NCBI GenBank assembly: GCA_964402115.1 | Contig: CAYOBW010000038.1 | Coordinates: 1 to 36,019 of the forward strand | Length of the DNA: 36,019 bases | From: CAYOBW01 sp964402115 | GTDB lineage: Bacteria; Verrucomicrobiota; Kiritimatiellia; UBA8416; CAYOBW01 | Direction: 5' to 3' | Part shown: positions 30,618 through 36,019 of the stretch, one piece after another | Layout: the number at the start of each line of letters is the position of its first letter | How positions within the stretch are numbered: the stretch's first letter is position 1 | Notes under the pieces: model-generated | Database searches by the model: none | What the model was told of the DNA's origin: nothing | What the model saw: only the letters and a program-made list of their open reading frames with translations | Program-made: the position numbers and the translations under genes

Positions 30618-32288
30618 TCACCGTTCCCCGCGCACGCCGAACGCCACATTCGCCGTGCGCGCGTCGTCGCTTTCCCCGGCCCGCGCGCGGCGCCGGTGCC
30701 ACAGCAGGAGCAGCAGGGCCAGCAGGGCGTACCAGGCCAGGACGGAGACGAGCGGCGGGCTGGGCATCACGATGTTGCCCCCCGGCAGGCGCGCGGTCCA
30801 GATGGTGATGCCGACCATCAGCTTGATCAGCACCAGCGAGGCATGGTTGAAAATGCTGGCGATGGCGGTGAAACACGCCCCGAACACGAGCGACAGGCAG
30901 CCGCTCAGCAGGACGACGAACGACAGCGGCACCACCGCGAGGTTGCTCAGCAGCGCCACCGGCGTGAACCGGCCGAAGTACCACGCCGATACCGGCGTGG
31001 TGGCCAGCCACGCCGCGCACGAGACCGCCAGCGTGGACCAGACCGACTCCGCCACGAGGCGCGCCAGCCGGGTCGGCCAGCGCTCCGGCTGCAGGCGCAG
31101 CGGATCCGGTTTGAGCCGGTCGCCCATCAGCCCCATGATCGGCCGGTACAGCAGCACGATGCCGAGTACCGCGGCGAAGGAGAAGATGAAGCCCAGGTCG
31201 CGCAGGCTGCCGGGTGCGGCCAGCAGGATCAGCAGCGCGGCGAGGGCCAGCGCACACAGCGTGTTGGCCCTGCGATCCACGACCGGCGCCACGAAGAAGA
31301 CCACGGACATGACGCACGCCCGTGCCGCGCTGGGCGCAAGGCCGGTGCCGAGCGTGTAGAGCGTCAGGAGCGGCGCCAGGAACAGAACCCAGCGCACGCG
31401 CGGAATGCCGGCGGCCTGGAGCAGGATAATGAAGAACGCCGCGATCATGCAGACATGCAGCCCGGACACGGCGAAGATGTGGAGCGTGCCGGACGCGACG
31501 AAGGCGTCGCGGATCCGGTAGCTCAGGCAGGTGCGGTAGCCGAGGACGAGGGCCTGCAGTACGCCGCGCTCCGTCGGGTGCCGCTCGAGGCCGGCGCCGA
31601 GCAGCGCCGCAGCCTGCCGGCGCGCCTCGTAGATGCGGCCCAGCAGGCGCGAGCCGCCGCCGGTAGCCAGCCGCGCCGAGCCACCCTGTCCAGTGACAAA
31701 CAGGGGGGGGCGGGCGCCCGTGCCGCGCCCCCGTCCCGGACGATCCGGCTGGAAGCGCCCGGTCAGCGTCCACTGCTCGCCGTAAACCGGCGCGGCGGCC
31801 AGTCCGCCATGCCAGCGCACCCGCGCCACGGCCCGCGCAGGTTGCCACGGCTCACGCCCCTGGCGGCGCAGGCCGTCCGCGCGCAGGGTGAAGTAGACGA
31901 CGCCCTGCAGCGGCGAGCGGCTCTGCGCGGCGTCAGGGTCGTCGGCGACAAGGCCCCGGAGCTGCAGGCGCTCGCCGACGGGCGGCGGGAAGGGCCAGGC
32001 CGCGTTACGCAGGGGGCTGAACGGGTGTACGACGCATACCCACCATGCCAGCAGGACCCCTCCCGCCTGGGTAAGGGTGAAGCGCAGGACGGCCCCCCCG
32101 CCGCGTGCGGACGTTCCCGCCCGTCCGGCCCGGACCGCCAGCAGCAGCGCGCCGCCGAGCCCCAGGACGCCCGCGCCACCCAGCCAAGGGGTCCAGTCTC
32201 CGGCTGGGACCTCCAGCCCCAGGGCCGTGCCCAGGAGCCATGCCAGCGTGAACGGAACGATGGGCCGGCGTGTTACTGCGCTCAGCAT
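30618..32288 (-). CDS. comEC: ComEC/Rec2-type DNA-uptake channel protein, short form
   Basis: ComEC forms the inner-membrane channel for single-stranded DNA in natural transformation. This 556-residue protein has N-terminal helices, an OB-like soluble domain (ERLQLRGLVADDPD, VARVRWHG), and the ComEC signature GTLHIFAVSGLHVCMIAAFF. A multi-helix competence domain follows (GLAPSAARACVMSVVFF, FIFSFAAVLGIVLL, WLATTPVSAWYFGRFTPVALLSNLAVVPL). It ends after the last helix with a basic tail and lacks the C-terminal metallo-beta-lactamase-like domain of the long form. It lies downstream of the M16 peptidase gene, 36 bases away. Confidence 0.9.
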   Translation of the reverse strand: MLSAVTRRPIVPFTLAWLLGTALGLEVPAGDWTPWLGGAGVLGLGGALLLAVRAGRAGTSARGGGAVLRFTLTQAGGVLLAWWVCVVHPFSPLRNAAWPFPPPVGERLQLRGLVADDPDAAQSRSPLQGVVYFTLRADGLRRQGREPWQPARAVARVRWHGGLAAAPVYGEQWTLTGRFQPDRPGRGRGTGARPPLFVTGQGGSARLATGGGSRLLGRIYEARRQAAALLGAGLERHPTERGVLQALVLGYRTCLSYRIRDAFVASGTLHIFAVSGLHVCMIAAFFIILLQAAGIPRVRWVLFLAPLLTLYTLGTGLAPSAARACVMSVVFFVAPVVDRRANTLCALALAALLILLAAPGSLRDLGFIFSFAAVLGIVLLYRPIMGLMGDRLKPDPLRLQPERWPTRLARLVAESVWSTLAVSCAAWLATTPVSAWYFGRFTPVALLSNLAVVPLSFVVLLSGCLSLVFGACFTAIASIFNHASLVLIKLMVGITIWTARLPGGNIVMPSPPLVSVLAWYALLALLLLLWHRRRARAGESDDARTANVAFGVRGER

Positions 32289-32324
32289 GTTGCCGTCCTC
32301 CGCTGCGCCTCTCCCCCGCTGTCG

Positions 32325-33622
<1,298 letters not shown>

Positions 33623-33626
<4 letters not shown>

Positions 33627-34369
33627 GGCGTACCTGCCGGGGCCGGCGCCCGGGCGGCGGCCGTCAGTTCCGGCAGCGTCGCGGCGCCCTCGTACAGGGC
33701 CTTGCCCACGATGCAGCCCGCCAGGTGCGGGTGGCCCAGCCGCGCGAGCGCCGCCACGTCGGCGGGGTGCGTCACGCCCCCCGAGGCGATCACCGCGCAG
33801 CGGACCGCGCGGCAGAGCGCGTCCATGGCGGCGAGGTTCGGGCCCTGCAGCATGCCGTCGGTCGCCGTGTCGGTGTAAATCAGCGTGGCGACGCCAAGCG
33901 CCTCCATGCGGCCCGCGAGGTCCAGGGCGCGCGTCGTCGTGGTCTCGACCCAGCCCTGCACCTGGACGAACCCGTCGCGCGCGTCGATGCCCACCGCCAG
34001 TCGCGCGCCGAACCGCGCCACCCACTCCGCCAGCGTTGCCGGCGCCTGCAGCGCCCGCGTGCCGACGATCGCCCGCGCCACACCGCAGTCGAGCACCTGC
34101 TGCACCGCCTCCGCGCTGCGCAGGCCGCCGCCCACTTCGACGGGGATCGGGATGGCCGCCGCGATGCGGGCGATGACGTCCAGGTGCGCAGGGCGGCCCT
34201 GGAAGGCGCCGTCCAGATCCACCACGTGCAGCCAGGCGGCGCCTTGACGGACCCAGTGCTGCGCCATGGCGACGGGGTCGGACGAGTAGACGGTCGCGTC
34301 CTCGGCCCGCCCCTGGCGCAGGCGCACGCATTTACCGCCCTGGAGGTCTATCGCAGGTATCACCAGCAT
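33623..34369 (-). CDS. hisA: ProFAR isomerase, histidine synthesis
   Basis: Phosphoribosylformimino-5-aminoimidazole carboxamide ribotide isomerase, fourth step of histidine synthesis. It is a 248-residue TIM barrel. Visible motifs: MLVIPAIDLQGGKCVRLRQG with the catalytic Asp8, LHVVDLDGAFQGRP, IPVEVGGGLR, VGTRAL, and TDTATDGMLQGPN with the second catalytic Asp, then VIASGGV and IVGKALYEG. The ATG at 34369 has GGAG about 11 bases before it. Full length. It sits 23 bases after hisB. Confidence 0.95.
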
Positions 34370-34392
34370 GTTCAGTTGCTCCGCGGCTGGGG

Positions 34393-34983
34393 TTATAGGG
34401 TGCCCTTGCTGGACGGCACGCGCTTGTCGCGCGGGTCGGGCTCGCAGGCCATGCGCAGCGCGCGCGCAAAGGCCTTGAACACCGACTCGTAGGCGTGGTG
34501 CGCCTCCTGGCCGTACAGCTGGTGAATATGCAGGTTCAGCCGCGCTTCGACCGTGAACGCCTGGAAGAAGTCGTTGAAGAGGCCGAGCTCGAACTCGAGC
34601 AACTTCTGCTTGCGGCACGCCATCTCCTTTACGAGGTAGGGGCGGCCGCCGAGGTCGATCACGACCCGGCACAGCGCCTCGTCCATCGGCACGTAGCACA
34701 GGCCGTAGCGGCGGATGCCCTTGCGCGGTCCGAGCGCCTGGTTGAGCGCCTGGCCGAGCGCCAGGCCGAGATCCTCCACGAGGTGGTGGTAGTCCACGTG
34801 CAGGTCGCCCGTCGCCTTGACGCGCAGGTCGATCAGGGAGTGGCGCGACCACAGCTCCAGCATGTGATCCAGAAACGGCAATCCCGTGCTGACCGCATAG
34901 ACGCCGGTGCCGTCGAGGTTCAGGTCCAGGGCGATATCGGTTTCCTTGGTCTTGCGGCGCAGCGCCGCCGTGCGCTTCTTCAT
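34393..34983 (-). CDS. hisB: Imidazoleglycerol-phosphate dehydratase
   Basis: Dehydrates imidazoleglycerol phosphate in histidine synthesis, a manganese enzyme. It is 196 residues, monofunctional (no histidinol phosphatase domain). Visible: KTKETDIALDLNLDGTG, STGLPFLDHMLELWSRH, DYHHLVEDLGLALGQAL, PMDEALCRVVIDLGGRPYLV and GQEAHHAYESVFKAFARALR, which hold the metal-binding histidines. The ATG at 34983 overlaps the hisC stop (ATGA). The order hisC-hisB-hisA is a normal partial his operon; hisH, hisF and the others are not in the window. Confidence 0.96.
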   Translation of the reverse strand: MKKRTAALRRKTKETDIALDLNLDGTGVYAVSTGLPFLDHMLELWSRHSLIDLRVKATGDLHVDYHHLVEDLGLALGQALNQALGPRKGIRRYGLCYVPMDEALCRVVIDLGGRPYLVKEMACRKQKLLEFELGLFNDFFQAFTVEARLNLHIHQLYGQEAHHAYESVFKAFARALRMACEPDPRDKRVPSSKGTL

Positions 34984-36019
34984 GCCAACTCCTTCCGCAG
35001 CCACGCCAGCAGGGTGTCAACCTGTCCATCCGTCCCGACCGTGATGCGGACGTAGTCCCCCGTGCGCGGTCCGGGAAAATAGCGGATGTAGATCCGGTCC
35101 GCCCGCAGGCGCTCGAACAGGGCCTGCGCCGGGAGGCGGGTGGGCCGGGTCCAGAGGAAATTCGTGTCCGACGGGCAGACCGCGAAGCCGAGCGCCGCGA
35201 GGGCGGCCGCCAGGCGCTCCCGTGTGGCGACGATGCGGGCCGCGTTGGCGCGCATGTAGTCGAGGTCGTTCAGGGCCGCCAGGGTCAGGCGCTGGGCGAG
35301 GGCGTCCACGTTGTAGGAGTCCTTCAGCTTGTAAAGGGCGGCGATCAGCGCCGGCGTGCCGACCAGGTAGCCGACGCGCAGACCGGCGAGGGAGAAGGAT
35401 TTCGAGAACGTGCGCCCGACAAGCACGTTGGGCAGCGTCAGCGCCAGTTCCAGGCAGGATGCGCGGGCGAAGTCCACGTAGGCCTCGTCTATCACGACGA
35501 CGCCGGGGAAGCGCCGGCAGAAGGCGGCCACCGTGTCCGGCGGGAAGAGCATGCTCGTGGGCGCGTTCGGATTCGTCAGGAAGAAGAGCGAGGCGGTGTA
35601 GTCCGCCGGCATCTGCCAGCCGAAGCCGGCGTCCAGTTCCACGGGCCGCTTCGCCACAGCCTGGATGTCCGTCAGCACGGGGTAGAGCGAGTAGGAGGGC
35701 TCGAAGTAGCCGATGGCGCCAGCGGGCTCGACGAAGGCGCGGGTGCAGAGCGCGAGCACCTCGTCGGAGCCGTTGCCGACGAAGACGTGGTCCGGCGTGC
35801 AGCCGTGGATCTCCGCCAGGCGCTCGCGGATGGCCCGGCAGACGGGGTCCGGGTAGCGGCGCAGGTCGTCAAGGGGAGCGGTGCGCAGCGCCTGTTCGAC
35901 GAGGGGGGAGGGGGGATAGGGGTTTTCGTTCGTGTTGAGTTTGATGACGCCCTTGTCCGAGGGCTGCTCCCCCGGCACATACCCCTCCATGGCCATCACC
36001 GCCTGTCGGATCCACGCGC
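34980..36019 (-). CDS. hisC: Histidinol-phosphate aminotransferase, 5' end beyond the window
   Basis: PLP aminotransferase making histidinol phosphate. The frame continues to the right edge (WIRQAVMAMEGYVPGEQP reads in frame before the first internal ATG), so the start lies past 36019. Motifs: KLNTNENPYPPSP, FVGNGSDEVLALCTRAFV, FFLTNPNAPTS, VVIDEAYVDFA, and GRTFSKSFSLAGLRVGY with the PLP lysine, then DYVRITVGTDGQVDTLL. Its 3' end overlaps hisB by 4 bases. Confidence 0.95.
   Translation of the reverse strand, partial: AWIRQAVMAMEGYVPGEQPSDKGVIKLNTNENPYPPSPLVEQALRTAPLDDLRRYPDPVCRAIRERLAEIHGCTPDHVFVGNGSDEVLALCTRAFVEPAGAIGYFEPSYSLYPVLTDIQAVAKRPVELDAGFGWQMPADYTASLFFLTNPNAPTSMLFPPDTVAAFCRRFPGVVVIDEAYVDFARASCLELALTLPNVLVGRTFSKSFSLAGLRVGYLVGTPALIAALYKLKDSYNVDALAQRLTLAALNDLDYMRANAARIVATRERLAAALAALGFAVCPSDTNFLWTRPTRLPAQALFERLRADRIYIRYFPGPRTGDYVRITVGTDGQVDTLLAWLRKELA

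Overview
The window is GC-rich, densely coded bacterial chromosome. Several features point to the PVC superphylum, most likely Kiritimatiellota or a close relative. These are a PEP-CTERM exported protein, a secreted protein opening with the NVVGYAKV-type segment and carrying two FxFADxDxxYxWD repeats, a Tat-signal Gfo/Idh/MocA oxidoreductase, a ThuA-like protein, a DUF2723-TPR membrane protein and a GspL/GspM pair. The taxonomic placement is inference. I see no rRNA, tRNA, CRISPR array or intact insertion sequence.

Layout. 1-1.8 kb (minus): a CheB methylesterase whose start is cut from its catalytic domain by a ten-base homopolymer, a group of extragenic palindromes, a PIN-domain toxin-like gene with a small overlapping partner, and remains of a nucleotidyltransferase/HEPN-like pair. 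2.2-5.5 kb (plus): Gfo/Idh/MocA oxidoreductase, neutral-ceramidase-like protein, and a 40-residue lysine-rich ORF. 5.5-7.4 kb (minus): queF-ugd. 7.5-9.6 kb (plus): an ECF sigma factor operon and a secreted cyclophilin. 9.6-12 kb (minus): zinc-ribbon protein and the UPF0210/ACT pair. 12-15 kb: GspM- and GspL-like genes and a small two-helix membrane protein (minus), divergent from a GspC-like gene (plus). 15.2-21.8 kb (plus): repeat surface protein, PEP-CTERM protein, terminator, an archaemetzincin-like protein without its catalytic histidines, a 134-bp compound palindrome, a 1046-residue DUF2723-TPR protein and a ThuA-like protein. 21.8-24.4 kb (minus): secreted subtilase. 24.5-28.6 kb (minus): lysine 2,3-aminomutase followed by two ATP-grasp ligases, one fused to a GNAT acetyltransferase. 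28.8-36.0 kb (minus): hisC-hisB-hisA-M16 peptidase-comEC-ilvD, with hisC running off the right edge.

How genes work together. Genes within operons are very often joined by 4-base stop/start overlaps (queF/ugd, sigma/membrane partner, gspL/gspM, the two ATP-grasp genes, hisC/hisB, hisA/M16), which suggests coupled translation. Several other genes have good -35/-10 boxes ending almost at the start codon, which suggests leaderless or near-leaderless mRNAs.

The best candidate for an undescribed system is kamA plus the two ATP-grasp ligases plus GNAT: the aminomutase keeps the residues expected for lysine, so the cluster could make and then ligate or acetylate beta-lysine. Second is the exported archaemetzincin-like protein, which keeps the family's cysteine pattern but has lost all three catalytic zinc histidines.
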